Part shown: positions 1 through 11,601 of the stretch, in pieces
Position numbering within the stretch: the stretch's first letter is position 1
How the letters are laid out: every line of letters starts with the position of its first letter
Source: Planctomycetaceae bacterium
GTDB lineage: Bacteria > Planctomycetota > Planctomycetia > Planctomycetales > Planctomycetaceae
DNA length: 64,000 nucleotides
NCBI GenBank assembly: GCA_017795105.1
Contig: CP051247.1
Coordinates: 4,124,001-4,188,000, forward strand
Reading direction: 5' to 3'
Made by a program: the position numbers and the translations under genes
Notes under the pieces: generated by a model
Told to the model about the DNA's origin: nothing
The model's database searches: none
The model's input: only the letters and a program-made list of their open reading frames with translations

Positions 1-196
1 CCTTCACGGTAGGGGATGGTCTCGCCGATTGTCTCACGATCCGACACCGGAGTCTATCGACGGACCTCGCTTCAGAATGCGTGTCTTCAGGGGACGACTC
101 TCATTCGCTTGTCACGAAGAATCATCTCGCCCAAGATACATCAGCTGCTCTCCTGCCGAAACAATCCCCGCTTCAACTCGCCGGCAAGGTTCTCAC

Positions 197-1204
197 ATGT
201 CGATTCATCCGCCCACGATTGCCGATGTTCATGCGGCTCTCCCCATCCTCCGGCGTCATCTTTCGCCCGTGCCGCTTATTCGTTCGTGGCGGCTGGAGCA
301 GGAACTGGGGTTGCCTCCCCATCGGCGGGTCTGGCTGAAGGATTATGGCTGGACGCCGGTCGGATCCTTCAAGCTGATGGGGGCGCTGAACTGGATGGCG
401 GCAAATGCGGAGCGGATCGGCGATCGGCCCGTCGCGGCTCATTCGTCGGGGAACTTCGCGTCGGGAATTTCGTTCGCCGGCTCGCGATATGGCAAGCGGG
501 TCATCGTTGTGATGCCCGATACGGCTCCCAGGGTGAAGTTCGATCGCACTCGTTCCTTTGGAGCCGAGGTCCGCACGTATAACATCGCCACCGATCACGA
601 AACCGGCGAGCGCGACCGGCTGACACGACAGATCGCCGAGGAAGAACAGGCGATTCAGGCCTCGCCGTACGATGATCCTTACGTCATCGCTGGTAACGGC
701 GTCGGCGGCCTGGAGATCGTCGATGAACTGCGGCGACAGGAACGAACACTGTCGCACTTCCTCTGCCCGGTCAGCGGCGGTGGACTCATGGCGGGTCTGG
801 CTCTGGCGATTGCCGACGGCTGCCCCGATGCAGCCATCATCGGCGTCGAACCCTCGGAAGCCGACGACTTCAATCGCTCTCTCGCAGCCGGGGAGCGCGT
901 CCGGCTCGATCGCCCGAAGAGCATCTGCGACGGCCTCCTCTCCTACGATGTCGGCGAATACAATTGGCCCATTCTCAAGCAGCACGTCACAACCGCCTGC
1001 ACCGTTCCCGATGAAGAAACCTGCCAGGCGATGCGCTGGCTCTACGAAGCCCACGGTCTGAGAACCGAACCCTCCGGTGCGATCGCCGTTGCCGCCGCGT
1101 TGAAGGGGAAGGTGTCGCTGGAAGGTGACGGAGATGTGGTGCTGGTCATCAGCGGGAGGAATGTGGACGAGGATGCGTTTCGCGGGTGGATCGGGGAAGC
1201 GTGA
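197..1204 (+). CDS. PLP-dependent threonine/serine dehydratase-like enzyme (fold type II)
   Basis: A 335-residue cytosolic enzyme of the tryptophan-synthase-beta/threonine-dehydratase fold. The PLP Schiff-base lysine is K59 in the GSFKLMGA segment, the substrate loop is SSGNFASG (83-90), and the phosphate-binding glycine loop is SGGGLMAG (193-200). No C-terminal ACT regulatory domain follows, so it resembles catabolic or racemase-type members rather than biosynthetic IlvA. I chose the ATG at 197 because family homology begins there; an in-frame start at 29 would only add a low-complexity extension. The likely reaction is deamination of a beta-hydroxy amino acid, but the exact substrate (Thr, Ser, 3-hydroxyaspartate) cannot be read from the sequence. 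It stands alone, with a palindrome-rich gap behind it. Confidence 0.85.
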   Translation: MSIHPPTIADVHAALPILRRHLSPVPLIRSWRLEQELGLPPHRRVWLKDYGWTPVGSFKLMGALNWMAANAERIGDRPVAAHSSGNFASGISFAGSRYGKRVIVVMPDTAPRVKFDRTRSFGAEVRTYNIATDHETGERDRLTRQIAEEEQAIQASPYDDPYVIAGNGVGGLEIVDELRRQERTLSHFLCPVSGGGLMAGLALAIADGCPDAAIIGVEPSEADDFNRSLAAGERVRLDRPKSICDGLLSYDVGEYNWPILKQHVTTACTVPDEETCQAMRWLYEAHGLRTEPSGAIAVAAALKGKVSLEGDGDVVLVISGRNVDEDAFRGWIGEA

Positions 1205-1241
1205 GACCACTCGATTCCATCGATGAAGACAACAGGGATGG

Positions 1242-1415
1242 TCCGGAGGTTTTACCTCCGGATTGCGAAGCAACAAGCAGTCGGGCGACCATCGTTCAGC
1301 AAATCGGAAGCGGTGGTGGAGTTATTCAGCCGTCCCCAATCGCGGAGTTCTCCGGCAGTGCAGAAGCGAACGGCAGACTGCTTGTGACTGCGTCACCCGG
1401 AGGTAAACCTCCGGG
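1242..1415. repeat. Pair of short palindromes (CCGGAGGT-AA/TTT-ACCTCCGG family)
   Basis: Two near-identical hairpin sequences lie at 1242-1262 and 1396-1415, each with arms CCGGAGGT/ACCTCCGG around a short AT loop. They sit in the 277-base gap between two plus-strand genes. Neither is followed by a T tract, so they look like REP elements rather than terminators. Confidence 0.7.
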
Positions 1416-1481
1416 CCATCCATTCGAGGGAACGCACCTCGTGATTGCCAATCAGCTCAACTCGGGTAGATCGACTCAACT

Positions 1482-2174
1482 ATGAAAGTATGCATCATCG
1501 GAGCCTCCGGGAAACTGGGGCGATACATGGTTCAGCATTGTCTGGATCGGGGCTACGAGGTGGTCGGGGTCTGTCGGCCGAAGAGTGTCGAGAAGCTGGA
1601 AGCGTTTCGGGATCAGATCCGGATTGAACCGGGGGCCACGAATGATCGCGATGTCATCCGACGAGCCGTGGCGGGCTGCGAGGGTGTGCTGACGGTGCTC
1701 GTGCCGTGGGGTGTGAACGACTATGCGTCCGGGACTGCTCAGGCGGTGCTCGATTACGCCGAGCCGGACGCCCGGCTCATCTTTTCCTGCGGCTGGCACA
1801 TTTCGAAGGACGGCCAGGACATCTATTCGCGGAAGTTTCTGATGCTGCTGAAAGTCGCCGGCTGGATCGCCCGGACGTTGCGGCTGGTCGACATCGACAA
1901 TCAGGTCGAAGCCTGCCGCCGGATCTTTGCCAGTCCCCTCCAGTGGACCGTCGTTCGCGGCAGCGAACTTGAGGAAGGCGAGAGCGAAGGCCTGCCCGTC
2001 TGGAGCGAGCACATCGGCGATCCCATCCTCGCCAGCAACCGCACCCGCCGCATCGACTTCGCCCTGTTCATGGTCGAAGCACTGACCAACGACACCCTCA
2101 TTCACGAAGCTCCAGCCATTGTCAGCTGCCAGTCGGAATCAGCCCTGGCCCATGCGGCTCAGTCGGCTTCGTAA
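1482..2174 (+). CDS. NAD(P)-binding NmrA-like/atypical SDR protein
   Basis: A 230-residue protein that opens with a beta strand and the dinucleotide-binding loop GASGKLG (residues 7-13), then a Rossmann fold typical of the atypical short-chain dehydrogenase NAD(P)H-binding (NmrA/YwnB-like) family. There is no clear YxxxK catalytic pair, as is common in that group, so it may act as a reductase on an unknown substrate or as a redox sensor. The ATG at 1482 lies directly before the nucleotide-binding motif. It has no obvious operon partner: the next gene downstream is the minus-strand RAYT. Family assignment is firm; function is unknown. Confidence 0.75.
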   Translation: MKVCIIGASGKLGRYMVQHCLDRGYEVVGVCRPKSVEKLEAFRDQIRIEPGATNDRDVIRRAVAGCEGVLTVLVPWGVNDYASGTAQAVLDYAEPDARLIFSCGWHISKDGQDIYSRKFLMLLKVAGWIARTLRLVDIDNQVEACRRIFASPLQWTVVRGSELEEGESEGLPVWSEHIGDPILASNRTRRIDFALFMVEALTNDTLIHEAPAIVSCQSESALAHAAQSAS

Positions 2175-2195
2175 CAGAAGCAATCCCGGGTGCCG

Positions 2196-2225
2196 GGTGC
2201 CATGCCCACGCTCGCGTGGGCATGC
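2196..2225 (+). repeat. REP palindrome, copy 1 (flanks RAYT)
   Basis: Arms CATGCCCACGC and GCGTGGGCATG surround a short loop, preceded by GTGC. The same element recurs on the other side of the transposase gene, which is the arrangement expected of a REP/RAYT pair. Confidence 0.85.
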
Positions 2226-2238
2226 CTATCCTGTGCGT

Positions 2239-2841
2239 TCATCCGCCGAGCAACGTTCCGCCGACATCGTCGAATCCAGATAACGAAGGCACGAGATGCC
2301 GAGCAATCGGAATGAGATCGTCCTCGCCGGTCGCCCATGTCCGCGCACTCGACCATTTCCAGTCAATCGCCCGGTTACACAGTCGCCGTCTTTCCGGGTT
2401 CTCGTGCACGTATCGAATCTTCTCATGAAGATCCCGCACCGAACGAAGATTGCGATCGTATCCTCCGCCGCGCTGCCAGAATCGATAAAACGTCCGGCCA
2501 CTTGGTTGAGTATCCTTCAGCTGCTTCAGAAACTCCGGAGAGTTGTTCTTCAACCAGAGTAGAGCTCGCTTGGAAACCGACTGTTTCAGCGTGGTAAGGA
2601 TCGAGGAGACCTTGGTGTCACCGACCGGAACTAGAATCAGGTGCACGTGTTCCGGCATAATTACCCATGCCAGCAGATGAAATCGGTCCTTCTTCAGCCC
2701 CAGTCTCAGCGCGTCGACCATCCACATCCGGGAGCGATCGCGATTCAGCAGGGGTAATCTTTGAAAGCAGGAGAAGGTGAGGAAGTGGACATCCCCCGGT
2801 TCATCGAAACTCTTGCGGCGTTTGCGGTGCGGGAGAGTCAT
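2239..2841 (-). CDS. REP-associated tyrosine transposase (RAYT, Y1_Tnp/IS200-like)
   Basis: A 200-residue single-domain HUH nuclease of the Y1 transposase superfamily. The metal-binding HUH motif is H65-V-H67 within MPEHVHLIL, and the probable nucleophile is Y144 in the IRYVHENP helix. Characterised RAYTs are single-copy domesticated transposases that act on REP palindromes and do not mobilise themselves. Here palindromes of one family lie at 2196-2225 and 2881-2909, on both sides of the gene, with a third in opposite orientation at 3056-3084. The reading frame is intact and of normal family length, so the protein is probably active. Start chosen as the ATG at 2841. Confidence 0.92.
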   Translation of the reverse strand: MTLPHRKRRKSFDEPGDVHFLTFSCFQRLPLLNRDRSRMWMVDALRLGLKKDRFHLLAWVIMPEHVHLILVPVGDTKVSSILTTLKQSVSKRALLWLKNNSPEFLKQLKDTQPSGRTFYRFWQRGGGYDRNLRSVRDLHEKIRYVHENPERRRLCNRAIDWKWSSARTWATGEDDLIPIARHLVPSLSGFDDVGGTLLGG

Positions 2842-2880
2842 GGACCAGTCACCTGAATCTTAAGAACAAAGGACGGCCGG

Positions 2881-2909
2881 GTGCCATGCCCACGCTTGCG
2901 TGGGCATGC
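2881..2909 (+). repeat. REP palindrome, copy 2 (flanks RAYT)
   Basis: Same arms as the copy at 2196 (CATGCCCACGC/GCGTGGGCATG) and the same GTGC prefix in the same orientation. It lies 40 bases upstream of the RAYT start. Confidence 0.85.
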
Positions 2910-3055
2910 TTTTCTGACCGAGGAATCCTTCTCAAGTCACACTCATTTCGTGATAGAACACCTGAAGATTATTTCCGGAGGGAAGTCGAACGAATCGCCG
3001 GACGGGTGAATCCTCCTTTTGCCTGCGGTAGTCTTTCGTGCTTGTCTCCCGCATT

Positions 3056-3084
3056 GCATGCCCACGCAAGCGTGGGCATGGCAC
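3056..3084 (-). repeat. REP palindrome, copy 3, inverted
   Basis: The family GTGC tag is on the opposite strand (GGCAC at the right end), so this copy faces the one at 2881. Two head-to-head REPs form the arrangement called a REPIN, here with about 146 bases between them. Confidence 0.8.
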
Positions 3085-3426
3085 CCGCCACGGACAGGAT
3101 ATCATACGGTCTTTGTGTTCACTGGTCGACTACCCCCTGCGACACGTTGCCGCTCTGGGTGAACTTGGGTGTTTTGCGAAGTGTCGAATGTCCGATAGGG
3201 GCTGTAATTCGTGCAGAAAACGGCCCTGGAGGCTCGTTTTGACTTCCCCTTCTCAAAATTTTTGGTGCCCACTACAATTGCTGGACAACTGGGAAGAACC
3301 GGTAATCCGCGGCGGTTGGCTGCGGGCCGGGCCCGGGTTGGACAGCATTATCACGCGGATGGGCCGGCGGCTCCCGCGATCGCGGTTTGTTTTCACACTG
3401 CTTTGCAAGCGAAAGACGAAGGATCG

Positions 3427-5157
<1,731 letters not shown>

Positions 5158-5181
5158 GTCGACAAACAGCGATGAAACGGC

Positions 5182-5213
5182 AAGAAGCCGCGGGGAAACC
5201 TGCGGCTTCTTCG
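5182..5213 (+). terminator. Probable terminator after sulfite reductase
   Basis: A 10-bp stem (AAGAAGCCGC / GCGGCTTCTT) with a 10-base loop starts 25 bases after the stop codon. Only a short T run follows, so strength is uncertain. Confidence 0.55.
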
Positions 5214-5310
5214 CGTTATGGACGGAAGCCTGTCGATGAGAACCCGAAGCCGGTAGACTGGTTTTCGGCCCCGCAGGCCTCCTGTCTGACCTACAAATAA
5301 GAATTCCTTA

Positions 5311-5373
5311 CCCGAAGCGTGAGCGAGGGCTGCTGCCTGGAGCGATGCCCTTCGCCCTCGCTCACGCTTCGGG
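5311..5373. repeat. 20-bp perfect inverted repeat (AAGCGTGAGCGAGGG family)
   Basis: CCCGAAGCGTGAGCGAGGGC at 5311-5330 is repeated exactly in reverse complement at 5354-5373, separated by 23 bases. This motif is abundant in planctomycete genomes and is often mis-annotated there as small proteins. It lies just upstream of the dihydroorotase start. Confidence 0.85.
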
Positions 5374-5428
5374 TTGGGATCCCGGGGGCCTGCACGACGA
5401 CTTTGAATCGACAATTGAAAGCTGCGGT

Positions 5429-6763
<1,335 letters not shown>

Positions 6764-6788
6764 CCACACTTCAGGGAGAACGGACGTG

Positions 6789-8306
6789 ATGAAGGCATTA
6801 CTGACGGCAGTGGCATTGATCACAGGGATGTTCTCCACGGCAGCAGCCGAAGAGGGCTCGATCGATTTGATTGAGCAGGTTGATCCCGCGAAGAATCGGG
6901 TTGTTGGCGACTGGCAGAAGTCGGGCGGCGAACTCAAAGTCGCTGCGGCGACGGGAGCGAGACTTGTTCTTCCCTGGGAGCCGGTCGCGGAATACGACTT
7001 CGAAATCGAGTTCACACGGGAATCGGGCAGCAATTCGATCGCACTGATGTTCGTCGCCGGCGGACATCAGGCCACGTTCGACATCGACGGCTGGGGTGAG
7101 CATCTGGCGGGGATTCAGAACATCGCCGGCCAGACGATGCGTGACAATTCCACTCGAGTCGGTGGGATCGCAATCGAAAACGGACGACGCTACACCGCAG
7201 CCGTGCGAGTGCGGAAGGATCGCGTCGAAGCCGTCCTTGACGGCCAGGTCATCGCCACGTACGAGGGAGATGGTTCGAACCTTTCCATGGTCAATCTCTG
7301 GGATTTGCGGAAGGAGAATGTGCTCGGCCTTGGTGCCTGGGACAGCGCGACCACGTTTCACGTCGTCCGCGTCCGACCGCTTTCCGAAGAATCTCAGCCT
7401 GGGAATCGGCCGGCGATGGTTTCAAAAACCCCTGCCCCCGCGAATCCTCCGGGGAGCGTGCCGCCCCGCCGAGAGTCTCGGGCGGCTCAGGACGACATTT
7501 CTTCGTTGAGCGACGAGTTCGAGAATCCCGCCACGCTGAGAAACTGGTCGCGGGTCTTCGAAACCGAGCGAATGGGAGCCGATCAGCTGAGCCAGTTCGA
7601 CATCAACCGAACGCGTTCCGGCTGGATGACGATGGTTCCGCATGCCAGTTCGTGGTATCAGGACTATCGCGGCGTGCTTGTGTACAAGGAGGTCTCCGGC
7701 GACTTCGTCATTACGACGCGAGTGAATGCGATGAACCGGGCACAGAACGGCCCGCCGCGAAGTTCGTACTCGCTGGCCGGAATCATGATCCGCACGCCTC
7801 GCGAGGTGACGCCGCAGACGTGGCGACCGGGCGGGGAGAACTACATCTTCCTTTCGCTCGGAGCGGCGACGCGACCGGGACAGTTTGCGTTCGAGGTGAA
7901 GACGACGATCAACAGCCGCTCGAACCTGCAGGTGACGCCGACATCAACGTCGACGGCCTTGATTCAGGTGATTCGCATCGGACAGGATTTCGCCCTGCTG
8001 AAGAAGGAAGGCAGTCAGCCGTGGACGGTGCATCAGCGATATTCCCGGCCCGACATGCCGGAGACTCTACAAGTCGGGCTGACTGTCTATACTGACTACA
8101 GCACGGTTTCGCGTATGCAGCCACCGCAGCACAACACGCAGGTGATTCGCGGCGGCAATCCCGATCTGCACGCGTCTTTCGACTTCGTGCGATATCGTCG
8201 CCCGGAGCTGCCAGCCGATCTGCGGGGACGCTCCATCGCGAACCCGCAGCAGGTCAACGATCAGCAACTGCTGGAAGCCTTCGGCGACAACGCGGCTGGG
8301 GAATAA
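6789..8306 (+). CDS. Secreted protein with two concanavalin-like (LamG/DUF1080/DUF1349-type) domains
   Basis: A 505-residue exported protein with an N-terminal signal peptide ending near TAAAEEG. The first beta-sandwich (about residues 30-200) resembles the 3-keto-disaccharide hydrolase/LamG-like fold (FEIEFTRESGSNSIALMF, then IENGRRYTAAVRVRKDRVEAVLDG). A proline-rich linker follows, then a second sandwich (about 240-480) of DUF1349 type beginning LSDEFENPATLRNWS. AGGGAG lies upstream of GTG-ATG; I use the ATG at 6789. Such proteins are common in planctomycetes and are thought to bind or cleave glycans, but no catalytic residues can be named here. It follows pyrC by 25 bases without any pathway relation. 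Confidence 0.75.
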   Translation: MKALLTAVALITGMFSTAAAEEGSIDLIEQVDPAKNRVVGDWQKSGGELKVAAATGARLVLPWEPVAEYDFEIEFTRESGSNSIALMFVAGGHQATFDIDGWGEHLAGIQNIAGQTMRDNSTRVGGIAIENGRRYTAAVRVRKDRVEAVLDGQVIATYEGDGSNLSMVNLWDLRKENVLGLGAWDSATTFHVVRVRPLSEESQPGNRPAMVSKTPAPANPPGSVPPRRESRAAQDDISSLSDEFENPATLRNWSRVFETERMGADQLSQFDINRTRSGWMTMVPHASSWYQDYRGVLVYKEVSGDFVITTRVNAMNRAQNGPPRSSYSLAGIMIRTPREVTPQTWRPGGENYIFLSLGAATRPGQFAFEVKTTINSRSNLQVTPTSTSTALIQVIRIGQDFALLKKEGSQPWTVHQRYSRPDMPETLQVGLTVYTDYSTVSRMQPPQHNTQVIRGGNPDLHASFDFVRYRRPELPADLRGRSIANPQQVNDQQLLEAFGDNAAGE

Positions 8307-8319
8307 TCAAACCGGTCAA

Positions 8320-8431
8320 GCAGGCTCCCGCCTGCCGTGCGTGGCACTCCGGAAGAATGCCCGACTCTGTGAGCAATCTCACCTCACAGTCACCGCAAGA
8401 CATATACAACGAATTGCAGGCAAGAACCTGC
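8320..8431. repeat. Short palindromes, GCAGG(C)/(G)CCTGC family
   Basis: GCAGGC-tccc-GCCTGC at 8320-8335 and GCAGG-caagaa-CCTGC at 8416-8431 sit in the 170-base gap. Similar text (CAAGCTCCCGCCTGCC) occurs inside the array near 28470. They look like REP-type elements with no T tract. Confidence 0.5.
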
Positions 8432-8476
8432 CCGACGGGTTGAGAGCCCTCTATCGAACGATGTCAGGAGAACATT

Positions 8477-8980
8477 TTGTCAGATATTAAGCAGCGATTT
8501 CGGCACGGTCTGGAAGTGAGTCGAGCCGCGACCGACAAGATTCTGGACGAGATCACGAACCCCGAAGACTGGGTCCGTCGCCCTGCCCCGGGGACGAATC
8601 ATGCGTTGTGGATCGCCGGGCATCTCGCCGTGGTCGACGGCCGCCTGTCGCGATTCGTCAGCCGTGAGTACAAGTGCGATCTCTCAAAGTATCTCCCGAT
8701 CTTCGCGAAGAGCACGACGCCGATGGACAACCTGTCGGACTATCCGCCAATCGACGAAGTTCGTCAGCTGATGCGCGACATGCGAGCGATGTTTCTTCGC
8801 GCCCTTGAGGAATGTCCCGAGGAGCGATTCGTGGAGCCGACGCCGGATGGGGTCCCGCCGTTCTTCAAGAATGTCGGACACGTCTTTCAGATGGCGGCCT
8901 GGCACGAGGGAATCCACACCGGCCAGCTGTCAATCATTCACCGCATCCTCGGCAACCGCCCGCTGACCGATCGCGGGTAG
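8477..8980 (+). CDS. DinB/YfiT-fold metalloprotein (possible thiol S-transferase)
   Basis: A 167-residue four-helix DinB-superfamily protein. The family's metal triad is visible as H49 (NHALWIAGHLAV), H143 and H147 (AAWHEGIHTGQL). The start is a TTG at 8477, supported by an AGGAG six bases upstream; there is no ATG that keeps the first helix. Characterised members include bacillithiol S-transferases (BstA/YfiT) and mycothiol-dependent enzymes. The next gene on the same strand is a BshB1-type deacetylase, which fits a role in low-molecular-weight thiol chemistry, though the adjacency is only suggestive (about 227 bases of repeat-containing DNA lies between). Confidence 0.82.
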   Translation: MSDIKQRFRHGLEVSRAATDKILDEITNPEDWVRRPAPGTNHALWIAGHLAVVDGRLSRFVSREYKCDLSKYLPIFAKSTTPMDNLSDYPPIDEVRQLMRDMRAMFLRALEECPEERFVEPTPDGVPPFFKNVGHVFQMAAWHEGIHTGQLSIIHRILGNRPLTDRG

Positions 8981-9004
8981 ATTCTGTGGATAGCCCCTGC
9001 AATG

Positions 9005-9131
9005 GGGTAGCCCCGGTTGATTCAACCGGGGTGGCAAAGCCATAAGAGGTCAGAGAAGAATTGCGGTTCTTCGAAGTGCGGACCTCTTGCCGACTCCGTC
9101 GGCCCCGGTAGCGAAGCAACCGGGGCTACCC
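9005..9131. repeat. Paired palindromes of the TAGCCCCGGTTG family (REPIN-like)
   Basis: GGGTAGCCCCGGTTG at 9005-9019 is matched by its exact reverse complement at 9117-9131. Each arm also forms its own hairpin: CCCCGGTTGA with TCAACCGGGG at 9011-9031, and CCCCGGT/ACCGGGG at 9103-9125. The whole is a REPIN-like doublet between two plus-strand genes. Confidence 0.75.
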
Positions 9132-9207
9132 ACGAACCCAGCTTCATGCTTGTCTGCCCGATCACTGGCGAAGCCGGTGGCTCTCTTCGTTTTTGAAATC
9201 ACGAATC

Positions 9208-9897
9208 ATGCTTGATCTGCTTGTTGTTGCGACTCATCCTGATGATGCCGAGATCAGTGTTGGCGGCACGATTGTGAAGGCGATCGCCGAAGGTTTGCAG
9301 GTCGGGGTGCTCGATCTGACCAGCGGCGAGCCGACGCCGCATGGGACGGATGAACTGCGGAAGAAGGAGACCGCCGCGGCAACAAAGATCCTGGGAGTCC
9401 ACTGGCGTGACAACCTTGGTCTGCCCAATCGCAAACTCGAAGACACACTCGAAGCACGGCGGGCGCTGACGAACGTATTCCGCACGCAGCGGCCCAGGAT
9501 GATTCTGGCTCCCTGGCCGGAAGACGCTCACCCGGATCACGTACGTGCCAGTCAGCTGTGTGATGATGCCCGCTTCTGGTCGAAGCTGTCGCGAACCGAC
9601 CTTGAAGGCGATCCGTACTGGCCGCCGCAGATGCTCTATTACTTCAGCGTCCATTTGCGAATTCACCCGAAGCCGAGCGTCGTGATCGACATCAGCGACT
9701 TCATCGACCAGAAGATGGCGGCGATAGAGTGCTTTGAATCGCAGGTGAAGATCGGCCGCGATCCGTCGTTCCCGACTCCGCTCGATGACGTCCGCGATCG
9801 AGCCCGTTACTGGGGCTGGTCGATTCACTCTGCTTACGGAGAGCCGCTGCTCTCACGCGAGGAAATTCGCATTTCGTCGGTGAAAGGATTGTTCTGA
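9208..9897 (+). CDS. bshB1: BshB1-type N-acetylglucosaminyl-malate deacetylase (PIG-L family)
   Basis: A 229-residue zinc deacetylase of the PIG-L/LmbE family. Zinc and catalytic residues appear in ATHPDDAE (H10, D12, D13) and PEDAHPDHVRAS (H108, D110, H111). The sequence pattern, including LDLTSGEPTPHGT and the RDNLGLPNR segment, fits the BshB1 branch, which removes the acetyl group from GlcNAc-malate in bacillithiol synthesis. ATG at 9208 chosen; an upstream TTG at 9193 would add only five residues. The glycosyltransferase bshA and ligase bshC are not in the window, so the pathway role is inferred from family only. Confidence 0.85.
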   Translation: MLDLLVVATHPDDAEISVGGTIVKAIAEGLQVGVLDLTSGEPTPHGTDELRKKETAAATKILGVHWRDNLGLPNRKLEDTLEARRALTNVFRTQRPRMILAPWPEDAHPDHVRASQLCDDARFWSKLSRTDLEGDPYWPPQMLYYFSVHLRIHPKPSVVIDISDFIDQKMAAIECFESQVKIGRDPSFPTPLDDVRDRARYWGWSIHSAYGEPLLSREEIRISSVKGLF

Positions 9898-10182
9898 TTG
9901 TGCGGCCTGAAGGACCGCCGCTTGAGAACACAGAACGCTTTCCTGGAAATCGCACGTCCCCCAGGCCCGTTTTCACTCGCTGGGATTGAAGGACGTATTG
10001 CGCAGTGATTTCCGTCTCGGCAACTTGTCTGTTCCGCTAATTGGAGTCGGAAATCCTGTTGAAGGGGCGTCTGGAATCGCAGATACTCGAGATATGGCAC
10101 GGTGAATGCGAAGATCTCGATCTGCACGCGCCCGGTCCATCTTGCGGGCGGCAGTCGTGACTAGATTCAGGGATACAGTGTG

Positions 10183-11577
10183 ATGTTCAACACGCCAGGA
10201 AAGTCAGTTCTTCAACTTTTATGTGTGACGGCGATCGGCCTGATGCCCCTTGCCGCCGTGCAGGCGCAGTCGGATTCCGATCGGTTCCGCAACCGTCTGA
10301 AAGACCGAGCCGAGGAAAAACCGGCGCCCCGCGATCAGCCCTCCAAAGGACTGTGGTACGATGAGCGGACGAATCGCTGGGTTTACAATGAACCGAGTTA
10401 CCAGCCGGTGCCCCCGGGATACGGACCCGTTCTGACACCACCCGCAACCGGGCCGGTGTTTCCTGGTGGCCCGGGATTCTCGGACGATTACGATCCGCCC
10501 GATTTCGACTGGGGCACCGCGAAGCCGGCTCCGATCCCCAATCCGAGTCCAACTCTACCGCCTCAGCAGGGGTATTACCCCAACGACCCGGGGCGACCTC
10601 GTCACGATGTCGATAACCGCTATCAGAGACTTGCGGACAGCTTTCGGTCCGAGTTGAACTATCTGTATGCACTTTCGAGCCGAGAGAATATGACGCGGGA
10701 ACATCAGCAGCTGCTGCAGGAGGCTCGGACGCATGCGGCTCACTTCGCTGATCTGATCATTCAGGGGGGCGATTACAACCGCGTTCGGGCGGAGTATTCG
10801 GCCTTCGATGAAGCCTGGCATCCCGCCGCCTATCTGTTTGCGGAAGGCCAGTTCTCGAATCGAACCCTCGCGGTCGTGCAGTCGATCAATCAGCTCGACA
10901 ATCTGTTTCACGCCGAGATGAATTTCGAGCAGGCCAATGTCTACAACCGAAACGAAGTCGCTGAGCTGGCCGGCCGGCTGGTCCAGCTGACCGAACGCCT
11001 GGCTGATGATGTCCGTCGTGGAAATATGCAGCGGTTTCAGCCGGGGCGCGCCGTGGAGCAGCTTGCTCGCGAAGCGCAGCGGTTCTCCCAAACGGTTCGC
11101 CGCGACGGCGATCACAATGATGTCGTCGAATCCTTTCGGAAGGTCGATGCGCAATGGGCAGAAGTCAGTAACGCGATCTACCGGTCCGATCTGATGTACC
11201 GCGACTGGCAAACTGGCCGCATGTTGCATCAGGTGATGCACGACCTCCGCCATGAATTACGGGTCGCGCCTCAACAGGAGCAACCTCGACAGCTGGCACG
11301 GCTTGTCAGCGAGCTGCAGGGGCAGGCTCAGACGATTCTGCAACTGGTTCGTCAGCAGGGCGGCCGTCGCAACGAATACAACGCCTGGATGTTCGCTCAG
11401 GACTGCCACGATCTGGAGCTGGCTCTCTCCAATAGTCAGGCCAGTTTCCACCGACAGGTCCGGCAGACTCTCGACTCCTGGGCCGCCATTCGCGGCGGTC
11501 TCGATGGCCACCAGTTCGTCCAGCCAATTCGGGACATCGAACAGAACCTGCGTGTGCTGGAGCGGTTCGCGAACTGA
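10183..11577 (+). CDS. Secreted planctomycete protein of unknown function, Pro-rich then helical
   Basis: A 464-residue exported protein: signal peptide (VLQLLCVTAIGLMPLAAVQAQ), then a Pro/Gly/Tyr-rich stretch (about residues 45-145), then a long alpha-helical region (about 150-464). The helical part has repeated heptad-like segments with Arg/Gln-rich helices (for example LAGRLVQLTERLADDV, and LVSELQGQAQTILQLV). No enzymatic motif is seen. GTG at 10180 and ATG at 10183 are both possible; ATG is used. I do not recognise the family; a periplasmic or envelope structural role is possible. It has no operon partner, and the next gene is convergent. Confidence 0.65.
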   Translation: MFNTPGKSVLQLLCVTAIGLMPLAAVQAQSDSDRFRNRLKDRAEEKPAPRDQPSKGLWYDERTNRWVYNEPSYQPVPPGYGPVLTPPATGPVFPGGPGFSDDYDPPDFDWGTAKPAPIPNPSPTLPPQQGYYPNDPGRPRHDVDNRYQRLADSFRSELNYLYALSSRENMTREHQQLLQEARTHAAHFADLIIQGGDYNRVRAEYSAFDEAWHPAAYLFAEGQFSNRTLAVVQSINQLDNLFHAEMNFEQANVYNRNEVAELAGRLVQLTERLADDVRRGNMQRFQPGRAVEQLAREAQRFSQTVRRDGDHNDVVESFRKVDAQWAEVSNAIYRSDLMYRDWQTGRMLHQVMHDLRHELRVAPQQEQPRQLARLVSELQGQAQTILQLVRQQGGRRNEYNAWMFAQDCHDLELALSNSQASFHRQVRQTLDSWAAIRGGLDGHQFVQPIRDIEQNLRVLERFAN

Positions 11578-11601
11578 TGGTCTGCGGTTGAGTCCGACCG
11601 A

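Larger units (their letters stand above)
2842..3426. other. 585-base intergenic region between RAYT and sulfite reductase
   Basis: It holds two REP palindromes in inverted orientation and the upstream region of the sulfite reductase gene. Open frames that run through it owe their openness to the REP sequences and carry no recognisable protein. I see no convincing promoter hexamer pair or riboswitch. Confidence 0.5.

Noticed and set aside
2842..3300. Small open frames between RAYT and sulfite reductase
   Set aside because: They read through REP palindromes and resemble no protein.
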